Source of the DNA: Holothuria scabra
Lineage: Eukaryota > Echinodermata > Holothuroidea > Aspidochirotida > Holothuriidae
Direction of reading: 5' to 3'
NCBI GenBank assembly: GCA_037179385.1
Contig: CM074184.1
Coordinates: forward strand, 15,952,001-16,016,000
DNA length: 64,000 nucleotides
Positions 13,001 through 28,000 of the stretch are shown in pieces (positions within the stretch are counted from its first letter, which is position 1; every line of letters starts with the position of its first letter). A model generated the notes under the pieces. That model did no database searches. It was not told where the DNA came from and worked only from the letters and a program-made list of their open reading frames with translations. A program made the position numbers and the translations under genes.

Positions 13001-16000
13001 AAAAAATAAGTAAAAATATCCCTTTAAATTCAAAATCTGGCAAAGGTGAGATAGACACACAACTTCCGCGTTTTAAGTAAACTTTTCCTCAAACAGTACT
13101 AAAACTACAGCTGCAGCCTCTAATTATGTTCTTAAGGCACTTTAATTATCTGAAATGGGCTTTAATGTTAAATTTTTGAAAAATTAAACAAATTTTAATG
13201 CTATTTTTGGTACGTGGGATTAAAAACGGTAAAAAGATGTGGAAAGAAAAAGGACACTTTTTCGCGAACGAGGAGCGGTATATGTCCCTGCTACGTCGGT
13301 TTCACGCGTAACGTTAACTGCGAATGAGTAACTCGAGTTGGATACCGATCCAAATTGTATAATCTGCGTCACTCCGATCTCTGAAAAAAGAGTAGTACCC
13401 TTCAACCCATCTAGTATCATTTTTGTATCGAGGAACGACGAAATCTGAAAGGTTAACAATACGAATACGGGCGAGAATATCACAAGCTGTATTTCGTGTA
13501 ATAGGTTCTAATAGGCACCGGCATCTGGGGTGTGTTGGTTCTCAAGTTATTAGGGAATAGTTGTAGCTTTAATTCGGCTTAGCCGCAACTCACATGCTAT
13601 CTAAAAATCCTAAACCCCTACAAACTTACTTAAAATTTGGTGGTCGAACTGTTATTATCGGCTGGGAACGGCTTCCCTTCCGAAAAATATCGGAATTCGT
13701 GTACTAAATTTTCTGGTCCCAATATCAGCCCCCGAGCTCAGTACTAGTGCCAAACTGAATATGGTACACTGACCACATTTTGTAAAAGCGATCAGCCCTT
13801 TCCCAATGAAATGCTTGTTGCGACACTCGACAAAGTAGCCATGTATTAAAATTTTGATCTTTCTGGCAGAAAATTTAATCTCATCAGAAATTCCTGCTCC
13901 TGGAGACTTGGTGTCATGAGATGGCCGATAGCTTTAGACAGGGGCTGGTTTTTCAATAGAAAATCGCAACAGACCTTGGCATCTTTCATGCTATTAGGGG
14001 CGTAGACCTTTCAGGTGAGGATAGGGGGACTGTACTCCTCCCAGATCAGGGGAAGTGCTTATTTCAGGGCAGTGACACTTACATGTATTTTAGGGCAAGG
14101 GGGTAGTATGTAGTAGCTAGTCAGTTCGGCCTGCAGCGGACCGTGTTGACATGCGGCCGGGCAAAATAGGACTTGAAAAATATTCAGTTCGCGGCAAACA
14201 GGATCCGCCTCTTTCCGTACGCCTTTGTGTATTTTTTGAAATGACGGTACCTGATATGTTTTTTTTTTTTTAAATATATCAACTTGAAAAAATTTTAATT
14301 CTATTTCCGCATTTTTAATCTTAGTCTCAGTTGAGCATAACTTTACTAAAGTTGGACCGATGATCATTTGGTATCTAATTATGACTGAATTGGATTCCGT
14401 CAATAGTCAGATACAAATCAATCCTTGAAACTCGTTTGAACTTGATGCGGGTACGGCAAAGATATACGGAAGGTCACTGCAAGCGCTACCCTGGATTCGA
14501 TGTCCCGCATGCGGTGTGTATGAGAACATTTGACTACGGTAGGCCAAAGCTTGCCTGCCTGGAATATGAAGTCTTTCTCGAAAGACTATCTTCAATTGGC
14601 GCGGAGCGTATACAAAATTTTGAAAAATCGAGACCCCGATGACATTTCAAAAGTTTCTCAAATTTGTTGTCCTTTTAGACAAAATATTTCAAAATCAAGA
14701 ATTTTAATTGTAGAAAAATTGGAATTTTATGAAAGACGGGTCACAAAAATAGCAACATAGCTGCCGGTGTTTCTTAATGATGTGGTGTCACACAAATGGT
14801 AAATATCCGATTTTGATATGTCCAGAGCTCAGGAAAGTTTACCAAACTGGTCTATTAGGGAGAACTAGTGTACTTATGCTGCATAATGCGGCGAGCAAAG
14901 CGCGCCGGAAATTTCGTTGTTTTTTGAGATTTTGAAGGGGTTTCTGACACGGGAAGTGGGGGGAGCGGAATCTTGCTTCCGCCCCTCATTTTTCACTGGG
15001 GGGCCGAGGAGGCTTTCTTCCCCAGCCCCCGCTTCCTACCCCTATGCTTAAAAAAAATATTTTTCTTTTTACTTTTCCAAAGGTAGGCCTACCATTTCAA
15101 AACAATTGTGCTCAAAGGGTTCCAAATGGAATGGTTACCTATAAAATACATGCAAAATATCAAGCATATGAATGAGTGCCAGGTTTGAACCACTGGTTGT
15201 TGTGATTATATCTCTATCTTGTGCCCCTCTCCACCTGACAGAAGATAATATATTCATACAGCTCTCACCCCGATCGGATTTTCACATTTTGTAAACTTTA
15301 GCCCACGATCCGGTTCCCTTTTTTCCTGGTAGAGATGCTGGCGATCAGTTCTACTACATGATGCTAAGTTTCTCGCAGGAAATTTGAGATTGGTTCTTTG
15401 ATGATAGATCATATAGTTTGAACTTATACTTGGAGTGAACGACCATGGCTTCATGGAGATTCGACACTGGTTCAAATCATGCAGGCGTGCTCACTAGAAA
15501 AGGTTATACTTTACAGCTTTAGGTATAGTCAAAGTTTTTTGGCAGCCCAGCTGAAAATTCCATTTGGAACCCTTTTGGGTTAGACCCTTTGAACCCAAAG
15601 GGTTTCAAGTGATACCTTTTGTAAATACCCTTTGCATTTGGGCCGCCCCTTTGGTAGATGATGGAAATTGGTCAACACTCAAAGGGAATTACAAAATTAC
15701 CCTTTTCATAAACCAAACCCTTTTGAAAACCCTTTACCATTTGGAAACCGTTGAAACCTTTTGTTGATTTGGACAAAAGATCTCAATGGGAATTAAGTTC
15801 TGCTTGGCCGTAAAGCCTGTCCATTTAGGCCTATCCTCTCAAGTTAGTAAGATGGACGGAGTTTTACGTGACGACCCATATGGCCAGTTTCTAACCAATT
15901 GGTTTATGTCAAGCCGCCACAGACCAGCTTTTCCACTTGTGACTAACTGGCTTATTTTCCTACTCAATTGCCTTATGCTGAGCACCAGGTACAATGGCAG

Positions 16001-19000
16001 TAGGTGTTTTTTTACAGTCTTCAGTATGACCCGGCCAATAGTACTTGAACTTCCGACCTCCCAACTGCAAGCTAGTCCAGGAGCGGATCTGCACATTCAA
16101 AAAAGGGGGGGCTGACCTAAGAGAAAAAAGGGGTGAGAGGGAGCTGCACTGCTAATTTTTCATATGTTTTATTGTTGATGTGGTGAAAAGGGGAGGGCTG
16201 GGGCCGTAAACCTCCACCCCTTAATCCGCACCTGAAGTCGGATGCTTTAACCACTTGACGGCCATGTCGTCGGTTATTTACTCTCTCATAACTCAACTGC
16301 AAACCACACTTGGCTAAACAATATCATGTGAAACATTTATTGGTCTCCTTACTGAACACATCTCTTCTCTCTGTTTCTTGGTTTTCCATGTCATGTGTGT
16401 TTATTTTCTTCCTCTTTTCTATTCCAAATTCTTATTCTTGTTTTGTCCTATTTCATTTTCCTTCTTCGCTATCCCTTCTCTATCATCTCTCGTTCCTGTT
16501 CCTGATTTATTCAACCTTTCCTCAGATGAGGGGAAAGTCGTCCTGCTCCCCTGCTTCCCCCTCCCGTCAATTAATTGACATAAAAGTTTATCCCTATCAA
16601 TTTCACTGACCACTGCACTGTGCACTATACCCGGCATGTATACAGATTTTGTACGTGTCAGAAAATTCGTGGAACTAGTATCTACAATGAATGTTGGCCA
16701 AAAAAAAGCCAACAATTTAACCTCAAATTTCTCTTCGTAGGCCAACTCGTTCGCTTGTGGTAATTGATATTATGTTCAAAAGGTTAAAATTGACCTTCGT
16801 AGGTAATTTTTATGCCGACCCTCAGATGCGCGTCACGAAAGTTAAAAAGAAAGCACTTTTTCGTGTACGGCCCGCTGCCTAATAATATAATACAATATTC
16901 ATTCTTAAAATTAGATGAAACCGGTGCTGTGCTTTGTTACTGACAATTCAGCGCACTGTGCTCAACTTTAATCAAAGATAAATTGATAGACTCTCTGGTC
17001 TCAGTGCACACACCATGGCTAAAAGGCAGATACCACTAGATGTGTTCTTTGGTTTACTAAAAAAAGGAGACACATAACATGATGAAAGCCCTTGAGCTAT
17101 TCACCTGAAGTCATTGGGTTTGTGTGTATCTAATTTCTATATGGTTGTTCAGTCTACAAAATAGTTTATAAAATACACAACAATGTGTAGCCTTATGCAT
17201 ACAAAATATCACGTAAGCATGCACCAAATCACCCACTTTCACATTAAGAAACAAAAATGCTTCACACTGGGGGAGGGGAAACCCCATCCCACACCCTCCC
17301 TGGCCCGCATGCAAACACCCTTTGGCTCGGTAACTTCATCCATTACAAAACTAGCTGTCCTCGCCATGTGCTACCCTCTTTTCTCATAATCTGGACCCTT
17401 ACCTGTACGAGGTTATTTTGCTGCCAACACATCTGTATACTTGATTCCAGGTATTCAAAGGAAACAAACTCTCACCTGATCAACTGATTTCCCATCAGCC
17501 ATTGCAGCAGGCTCTTCCATCCTTACATTCTGTATGAATTCCTTGAATCCACCTATGTTGTAAGACTGTGAAGTAGTTACAACATCCCTTTCAAGATCTA
17601 ATCCATTCAGCTGACCTTTAACCTCAACAGATGACAGGAAGGTTACATCTGTGTCAAATGTAACAGTCCCCAAAACCTCTTGATCTCCATATGTTAGCAG
17701 CAAATCTTCTGAAGGAAGCAATATAAATTGAGGAAAATACAACAATGGATAATTTAAACTTCAAATTCAAAAACCAAATTCTAAAGCAACAAAGAAAATG
17801 ACTTTAGGTTAGTTAGTAAGATAGAGGTTATATGACTCAGTTTCTAACCAATTGGTTTGAGTTGGGGAAGGGGGGGGGCACCATTTTAACAGTTTGTCTC
17901 ACTGGGTTGTTTTACTTAGAACCAGACACAAAGAACTAGGTTCCATTTTAGGCATTGTAATGACCTGGCCAGGACTTTGTAGGTGAATAAATATCTATCT
18001 CACCATCATTCTCAGATGCAGGTTTGAGTTTTCAATATTCCAGGTGTGTTTTGAACTACACCCCTCAAGATATTATGAAACTTTTAGATTTTTCTGAGTT
18101 CCCATTTCCATCTAGGTGTGGAAAAACCGCACTCCTTAAAGTGATTTGAGGTGAGCGGTGGTGTGTGATTGCACTCCCACACCTCAAAATTCAAGGCCTG
18201 CCGCTGCTTCAGATGATATCAGGTGCAGTGTTCAGTATTAAGATAAATGCAAGGGTGCCCCTGTCTTAAATGTAATTTAAAACTAACTATGACATCACAG
18301 AGGCTGAGAAGACCGAAGCGTTAGCTGAGGTCTGCTGCCTCTATGATGCCATCATCAGAGGTCTTAAATTACATGTAGCATCTGGGCACCCTGCTTTATT
18401 CCCATTCATAAACACTCAAAACTAAAATGCTGGGAATGGACTTTATGACAAAATTTTACAGATCACGATGCTATGTAAAAGCATGGTATTCTAATTCTAC
18501 CATCAAGGAACTGGTCATAAATGCAATTTGAGTCCTATCTCAAATGGTTTCTGGTGGCCAATCAGAATGCAAGAAATCAAAAGAGGTGTTTATGAATTTA
18601 TAGTTTAATTTGCTCCCTAGCTAGTCAAGAAAAAAATAACAGTAGGATGAATTCAAAACAAAGAGTTCGTTCTAAATTCATCATCAACATATGTCAGAAC
18701 AAAGGAAAGATCAAAGTGTCATTTAGCTTCATATGGAACACCTCAAACTAGGAACTAAAACTGTTAACTGTTATGCACCACATAACATCTATTTGCAAAT
18801 TTCATTGGATCTTATTCCCAACCTGGTATTTTTAATCCATTTAACTCATTCCCAACTGTAATATTTCCCTCCACATTTATGGTATCCTGGAAGACCACAT
18901 AGCTGGTAACGTTTTGATCCCCTTCCAAACGTAGAGCAGCTCTATCGATTTCCTGAACATCCACTTGTCCAGTGCAGCCAGCTACATCAGTTAGGTCGGT

Positions 19001-22000
19001 ATCACCATTCAAGGCAGTAGCACAAGTATGAAAGGCAGAACCACCAAAATAGATGGTGCTAATATTTCCAGTGAGGGTGTCATTGACCTTCAGTGTCTCT
19101 TGAAAAATTGTGTATGCTGAAAACAAAAGAACATAACAGATACGGACATTTTTTGAACCACAAACTTGAAATTATAAATTCTGATAGCCTACAGCCAATC
19201 ATTATTTCCAGCTTGTTCTAGAGAAGTGTAAGATCTAATTTGAAATATATGACGCTTTACACAATTGTTAGATTACAAGTTATTTAGTTAGATGGCATTT
19301 TACGGCCTAGTTTGAGTAGTTTCCAACCCATTGGTTAGAGTCGAGCCAGCCACAAGATGCAACAAGTAACTCAAATGTAGCATAGAATAATCATTACTTC
19401 TCTGATCTGGTTCTTACAATTTCTTCCACTTACAACATTTCCATAATTTTCCATAATCTTTCCTGTAAGCATTCCAGGGTTTTCCATGACCTTACCCATA
19501 AACATGTCAAGACTTCTCTATAACCTTACAAATAAGGATTCCCTGACTTTTCCATGACCTTTTCAGACTATTGCAATGATATTTCAGACCTCTACTTAGC
19601 AATATCTTAATTAAAAGATAAAAACATTTGTAAGATTACAATGGCCAAATCAGCTTCATTGTGGAATTCTTTGAAAATTTGGCAGTACAAATATTGCAAG
19701 ACTTAACTCATACCGCACTCTTCTTTCCAAGAGATTACTCTACTCAATAATTCTTAAAGGGGAAGTTTAAGCAAAAATTCAAATTTTCACATATGAAATG
19801 AAACCAAATCTACACACTGTGGTCAAATTTCCATCCAAATCAGACATATATATCTCGAGATATGACTAAATGAAGTTACTAGATTTGTGTTCAAAAGCTA
19901 GCTTGAGGGCAGCAGAGGTTATATCACTTCTTCACATTGACTAGGAATACTTTGTTTCCCTTTGTTTTTCAAACTGCTGTGTTGACTTGGAAGTTAATAG
20001 GAATACTACCTCCCTGTGGAGAATGCAAGATTTGTGAAGTTGTCATACCACTTATGCAATCACATTTTGAAAATATGGGACTGTCGAGGAGAGAATAGGA
20101 TGAACAGTTTAAAGAAAAACAAGACTGTCCATTAATGTGGGGATATGATGTCATATATGCTTGCTTCAAGTTCACTTTTTGTTGAAAATTTTGACAACTT
20201 TACTTGCTCATATCTTGAGAACCACACATCAGATTTTAATTCAAATTTCACCGAAATGCTAAGAATAGGTACCTCTTCAACATATCATAACTTGATATGA
20301 TCATAAACCCTTCTTTTAATAATATCGGTATGGTTAACATACAGGGTTTCATCATACCACTGAAAATTGGTACCGTCAGTACCACCAAAAATTGTACCAG
20401 TAATACCGTAGTACCGGTACCAGAAGAGTAAAAAAGTAGGACTTTTATCACATGCAAAATATCCATAAAAATACCATGCATTGACATGAAGTCTCCTGAT
20501 AATCTCTGCCTCCTGTTTCACTATTTTTTATAACATTTAGTCACCCCACATTCAACAAATCGGTAAACAAAAAAAGAAATAACCTCTTTGCAAATTAGCC
20601 TCCAATAAATACAGGACGGACAATAAATCAGCGCCACACTGCAATTCCGCACCGGAGCTAGACCCCACAAGATGACAAGAGCACTCAGAATTGTAATGAA
20701 GATTGCAAAAATAATTTCTAAAAATAATGACAATTGCCCCTCTAAAGTATAACCAAAAGTTATTACCCAGAACTTATTAAAAAAATATTTCCACAACATA
20801 TCGATGCATCAAGCTTTCTTCCCATAAAGTTATCACTATCGAAACTAAATCAAAGTGCTTCATGATTGAAGTAACGGAATGCATCGCGCAGCAATCTGTT
20901 GTACAATAACACTATACTGTTCTTCAATACAACGGAGCAAGTGAGTTGAATTCAGGTGAACATGTGCCGATGTTTTAAGCAGGATTTACTGTGTGTTAAG
21001 TCCCATTGCTTCACTGTGTAAATTTCTGAAAGAACGTTCGTTGCGTCCATACAAAGTTTTTCTTCCACAGGCAGTGACATTATGGAGCAGTCCCATTACA
21101 TCACTGTGTCAGAATCAGAAACCGTCGATGCAACGTTCATATCAGAACTTGCAATGCTATGATTCTTTGTCTGCTTACAAAGAAATTCTCACTCATATAA
21201 TGTTGTGTGCTATTGTAATCAAAGTGATTTCAATCAACCAATGCATGGTAACTATTCTTAACACACCATGTGAAAGCATTTGCTGATGGGCAGCAATCAT
21301 TCGGAGGTTGCACAGAATGTCAAAAGAAAGCAAGGTCCTTGTTAGTGTGGAAGGTACTAGTTCTGCCAAAGTAACATGAAATGGCAATTTCCAAAATTAT
21401 TAGGAGGGATTTGTAACTGAAATGGTGCAAAATGATTATCAAGTGAATGTTCCCTGTTTGTATTCTACAGTTTTGAGAAACGGCGCATTTATCAAATGGG
21501 TTTTTGTTTCATTCAAGTATCATTCTAATTCAAATGCTATATTTTTGAGAAAAGATTTTCACCTCACAGTTGAGTAACGGTGTCTGTCTAAATACACAAT
21601 GTGAAGGCATTTGTTGATGAGCGCTGGATCGTTCTGAGATTGCGCAGAATGTCGAAAGAAAACTAGTTCCTTTTTAGTGTGGAGGGTACTAGTTCTGCAA
21701 AAGTAACATTAAACAGCAATTTCCGAAATTCTTTGGGGGAGTTTGTGACTGAAATGGTGCAAAATGATTATTTCAGTGACTATTCCCTGTTTATATTGTA
21801 ATGTTTAGAGTCACGAGGCATTTACCAAATGGATTTTTGTTTCAGTTTAGTACCATTCTAATTTAAATTTTGAGAAAAGATTTTCACCTTACAGTTGAGT
21901 ACTCCACGATACTTCGGTACCTTTGGGTTGGTGGTACCGTACCGGTACGTACCGGTTTTTACTGAAATACCGGTGCACCCTGTAATCTTATTAACAAAGT

Positions 22001-25000
22001 GTGTTGCAAATTAGCAATATTTGAATAAGAGACTAGAAATTATGGTTCATTACTCCTGCTGGTAGATTATGGTAATGTGTCCAAGTGTCATTTTGACAAA
22101 TCCAACAAACTCACAATAATGAGACTCAAGGTTGTGATGTTCTAATTTGGTATTAAACCAGAATGCAAAAATGCATTGAGGTTTCGATGATACATACATG
22201 CTCTTTTCAATAAAATGCTACATTTCTTGTAACAACTGGTGACCCAAAATAACCTTTGTCTCCACCTGTAAGTGACTGGTTTTTCTTTTAACCAAAACAT
22301 TTCTCTATTCAAAAAGCCAAATTTCATACTGTGCCTTAAGATATTCTGCAAACAAGGTTTTCAGAGTTTGATGCCAGGTGATACCAGATGACCATTGATC
22401 CCCACCAAAAACAACAGGTACAGTACTTTCAACTCACCATAACACATCCACATACTAATTAGGAAATCCATCCAAGTTTCCTACCTTGAGATATCCCATT
22501 TTGACAAGTTTTTCAAAGTTTGACAGATCATGACCCCAGATGTCCTTTCACCTCCACAAAAAAAAACCTTACACAGACCATCTTCTCACCATAATTCATT
22601 TACATACTAATTTTGAAATCCATCCACCTTTCATACCTTGAGCTATCCTAAACAAGTTTTTCTGAGTTTGACCCCTATGACCCCAAATGACCTATGACCT
22701 CTACCAAAATCAATAGGGTTCTTCCTCCCATCATAATGCATCAACATAACAAGTTTGAAATCAATCCAAGCTTCCTACCTTGAGATATAGTGTGAACAAG
22801 ATGTTCGGAGTTTGACCCCATGTGACCCGAAATGACCTTTGACCTCCACCAAAATTTATTGGATTATTTCTTACATCATAATGCATCAACATATCAAGTT
22901 TGAAATTAATCCAAGTTTTCTACCATGATATATCGTGTAAACAAGTATTTCAGGGTTTGACCCCATGTGACCCCAAAGGACCTTTGACCTCCACCAAAAT
23001 CAATAGGGTTCTTTCTTACATCATAACGCATCAACATATCAAGTTTGAAATTAATCCAAGTTTTCTACCATGAGATATCGTGTAAACAAGGATTTCAGGG
23101 TTTGACCCCATGTGATCCCAAATGACTTTTGACCTCCACCAAAATCAATAGGGTTCTTCCTTACATCATAACGCATCAACATATCAAGTTTGAAATTAAT
23201 CCAAGTTTTCTACCATGAGATATCGTGTAAACAAGGATTTCAGGGTTTGACCCCATGTGACCCCAAATGACCTTTGACCTCCACCAAAATCAATAGGGTT
23301 CTTCCTTACATCATAACGCATCAATATATCAAGTTTGAAATTAATCCAAGTTTCCTACCATGAGATATCATGTAAACAAGGATTTCAGGTTTTGACCCCA
23401 TGTGACCCCAAATGACCTTTGACCTCCACCAAAATCAATAGGGTTCTTCCTTACATCATAGCGCATCAACATATCAAGTTTGAAATTAATCCAAGTTTTC
23501 TACCATGAGATATTGTGTAAACAAGGATTTCAGGGTTTGACCCATGTGACCCCAAATGACCTTTGACCTCCACCAAAATCAATAGGGTTCTTCCTTACAT
23601 CATAACGCATCAACATATCAAGTTTGAAATTAATCCAAGTTTTCTACCATGAGATATTGTGTAAACAAGGATTTCTGGGTTTGACCCCATGTGACCCCAA
23701 ATGACCTTTGACCTCCACCAAAATCAATAGGGTTCTTCCTTACATCATAACGCATCAACATATCAAGTTTGAAATTAATCCAAGTTTTCTACCATGAGAT
23801 ATCGTGTAAACAAGTATTTCAGGGTTTGACCCCATGTGACCCCAAATGACCTTTGACCTCCACCAAAATCAATAGGGTTCTTCCTTACATCATAACACAT
23901 CAACATATCAAGTTTGAAATTAATCCAAGTTTTCTACCATGAGATATCGTGTAAACAAGGATTTCAGGGTTTGACCCCATGTGACCCCAAATGACCTTTG
24001 ACCTCCACCAAAATCAATAGGGTTCTTCCTTACATCATAACGCATCAACATATCAAGTTTGAAATTAATCCAAGTTTTCTACCATGAGATATTGTGTAAA
24101 CAAGGATTTCAGGGTTTGACCCCATGTGACCCCAAATGACCTTTGACCTCCATCAAAATCAATAGGGTTCTTCCTTACATCATAACGCATCAATATATCA
24201 AGTTTGAAATTAATCCAAGTTTTCTACCATGAGATATTGTGTAAACAAGGAATTTGCTTTTTGACCCCCTGTGACCCCAGATGACCTTTGACCTCAACCA
24301 AAATAAATAGGATTCTTCCTCTCAGTATGGGGTATCTGTGTACCAAGTTTGAGAACTGTCAGATCTTCCCTTCTCAAGATATCGTGTAAACATGCAAAGT
24401 GTCACAAACACACACACATACACACACACAAACACGCACACACACACCTATACACACGCACATACACACATACATACACACACACGCCATCATGAATGCA
24501 TAGGTTTCTCTTTTCATCGAAACCAAAAAGTAGTATAATTTTTTTTTCTCTGATATCTTTTATATCAAAATACAGCTGTTTATGAATGAATAAGGTTGAA
24601 TTAACTCTTGACTTGTGCATGCGAACAGGTTAATGTACTCTCCCAGGCTAATGATTGTTCTGGACAAACTTGGGCTGCAGGTTCGTGCATCCCTTTAAGT
24701 AAACCTGTGATCCTGTTTTTTCCTTTGGTAAATCATGGCCCACTGATGTTTAATATATAAATTGTACTTAAGCAATAAAATGAAGGGGAAATTAGAACTA
24801 CCAAAGGCTATGCAACCTCTTTGCTCTCATCCTAAAAATGTAATAAAATTCTAAATGAAACTCTGTTGAAACCACTGTTTTACTACTAAGCCATAGTAAC
24901 ATATCTTCCCTACTATCTAAACTCCCCGACAAAAGTAAATTAAATGTCATTTTTCCCCTCCACCTTTCAATGCTAACTACAATATTTTAAACAATTGATA

Positions 25001-28000
25001 GGACACAACACTAAAAGGGGGAGAGGGGGGTCATGAGTGCATTTTGTCACTGTATCAGCAATTCTGTTTCATTTGTTTTGTAGAGGATTGTATGTACAAC
25101 TATGATGAATAGACCTATCTGCTCTACACCATGCAGCCATACCTAGAATTCAAACTCACCTTGGATTGTTTCATTATCATATAATGACACCAGATTTGGT
25201 AACTGTAACTGTAGTTTGTCTATACCAGAGGAGACTTTCTCTACCTGCTCAATGAACTCCTGGTCAATATTAAAGTTGTGGTCATCATGAGTGGTCAGGT
25301 TCGAAACTCTGAAGTTTTGCTGTATGTAAACATTGCCTAAAAGAAAAGAAACTTTGTAAATTATGGCAGTTCGTTTTATCTTAGTACACTTTAATATGGT
25401 CAATACTGGAAATCTACCTGATTTAATTTGTAGAAACAGCATTTTTTCATAAGAATACTGCTGTGAGAAAAAAGCTGATAGCTTTTGTACATTGTCTCAC
25501 AAATTTACAAAACTGGGTTTTTGCATCACACTACACTAAAATAACGCTACACTCCTGTAACAACAGATTTTATGCACACTGTTTTTATACAATAAGAAGG
25601 CTGTAAACATGAATTCAGTTTCCTGCAAGAAAACAACATTGATTAAGAAGAACATTTCATCTTGTAGAGGATAAAAATAATATCAGCAACTGAAAGTGAT
25701 AACTTTGTACTCTTTGCCAACTATTTGTTCCTTTACACACATTAATATACTCTAAACCCAGGACAGAAGAAATAAATTTGGCAACATACCCTCAATCTTT
25801 ATATCTCCTATTGTTTTCTGGTCACCACTGTATTTTAAGGTATTGTTCAGCACACCTATAGCTTCTGTTATGTTTACATCGGTTTCATTACACAGAGTTG
25901 ACAGCCGAGTCTGACAGAGAAGCAAAGGGTCCGTCTCCGGAATAGAAACATCTAAATAAAGAACATTTATTGCAGCTCATTGAGTTGATGTTTGAAATTC
26001 TACAAATTTTTCCAAACCTGTCATGTTCTCTTCACATACCAAGGACAAATGGTCCAACTTAGACAATCCTCCATACAAGTAACTGTTTCATGAGTGAGTT
26101 CTTATTGGTTCAATGTGGTTTTCAAAAATCTGTGACCAGATATTTTTCAAATTACACACTAAACCACTACAAGTCAGGATTCACAAAATTCAAAATTTGT
26201 AAGTTTTTCCATAACTTTTGGATACGAAACTCGACTCATTATGCTTACTATAAGCAGAGCCATGTATAGTAGAGATCTTTAACACTCTCACTAAGTTATC
26301 AATATCAACTCAATAAGCCCCATTTTGTCAACTAAATCACCACAATCCTACAAAGATAATGTTGTTTAAAACCAAGACACAAAAATTATTTTTTTTTCAA
26401 CTTTGATTCGATTTAGACACTCATTTATTCCACTTTGATATAGGTCTACTTGCAATAAAAATATAATAACTCATGTATGATGGTTACAAAAAAGAAATGA
26501 TAAGGTAGTTGCAAGGATAAATATACATGAAAAAAACAGAAATGAAGGACACCTAACAAAAACTTATCTAGGTCAGACCACCTTGCAACTCAAGTACCAG
26601 TAAAATCCTAAAACAGTGGGATGATAACAAAAAACAGTATGATGGGATTGAAGTGAGATAAAGTTAAAACAAGGACTGCTGGAATTTGGAAAGCCACTTT
26701 TCTTTAATATTTTGAAGTCCCAACTTAAAACATACCTAGCAGTTTGTTAATTTTGCAAATTTTATCATTTTAATTGTTTAATTACTCCTTTTTCTTTTCA
26801 TGTTATTCAGATAATTACACATGGCTCTGAATTATGCATTGAATTTTGTAAGTGCTGTATTTATTTGTTAGAACACTATGTAAATGCTTTTTGGTTCTGC
26901 TCATGTATTTGCATTCTTTGAGTGCTTTTCAGTCAGAGGGGCTTTCTGAGTTGATACCAAAATGTCATTACCACACGACAATGCTTATAGTCTGCATGAT
27001 GAGTCAAGTTTCCCACCAAATAGTTACGGGAAAATTTCAAATTTTGTGGTGCCAAACTTGTAATCGTTTTGTGCATAATTTGAAAAAAGTCTGGTCACAA
27101 ATTTTTGAAAACCGAACTGAACCCTTAAGTTTTCACTCATAAAAAACTTACTTTTATATAGCATATGGGATTGTCTAAGTTTAACCATTTGTCATTGGAA
27201 TGTGAAGTACATGCTAACAGGTTTAGAAAAATTTGTTGAATGCCATGAACCAACTCAATGAGCTGCTTTAACAAATACAATTTACATTGGTTTTCAAGGC
27301 TGATTTGTTAATTTCCATAAATGTAACACTTTGAAATTTCAGCTGTTGCGACCCAAAGTATTGTTCTTTTAACTTTGGTGCAAACTAAAACTTTTCTTTT
27401 CATGGCAATAAACAGTATTCATGACCTTGAGACAAAAGATAAATTGTGCTTCACCAGAAAGATATAGATATTTTTTTTTATTAACCCTCTACCGTTGTGC
27501 TCCAATCGGGGCATATTTGCTCGCCTAGGGAGTGGGCTGAAAAGCGAACAAAGCACGCCCCGCATCAGTTTCCGTAGGTTATTGACCCCGTGACCTTAAA
27601 CTATTGTCCTTCTCGTTGTTGTGCAGGAACTTTCGGGTAGCTAATCGCAGTTTCGAGCTCCGAGTGAAACAGTAAAGATGGGTGACAGCTGCGCTCTCTG
27701 TATGGGTCCAAAAGGACTCAAACAAGGGTAAAGGGTTAAAATAAGTCTGTGGGGTGTGTTTACTGCAAAGCTGATGACGCTCTCTCTGAGTGTGTGCACA
27801 GACCCATGCTGCAGATACTTTAGATTAACCCTCTACCGTTGTGCTCCAATCGGGGCATATTTGTATGCCTCGGGAGTGGGAAGAAAAGTGGACGTAGCAC
27901 GCCCTGCATCAGCTTCCGTAGGTTATTGACCCCATGACCTTACACTATTGTCCCTCTCATTGTTGTGGCCGAATTTTCCGGTAGCTACTGGCAGTTTAGA

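Noticed and set aside
22340..24400. Regularly spaced direct repeats as a CRISPR array
   Set aside because: The whole 145-bp unit is conserved with no unique spacers, no cas genes are present and the genome is clearly eukaryotic. It is a satellite.
26852..27142. 96-codon plus-strand open frame in a gene A intron
   Set aside because: No motif and no supporting splice sites; likely chance.
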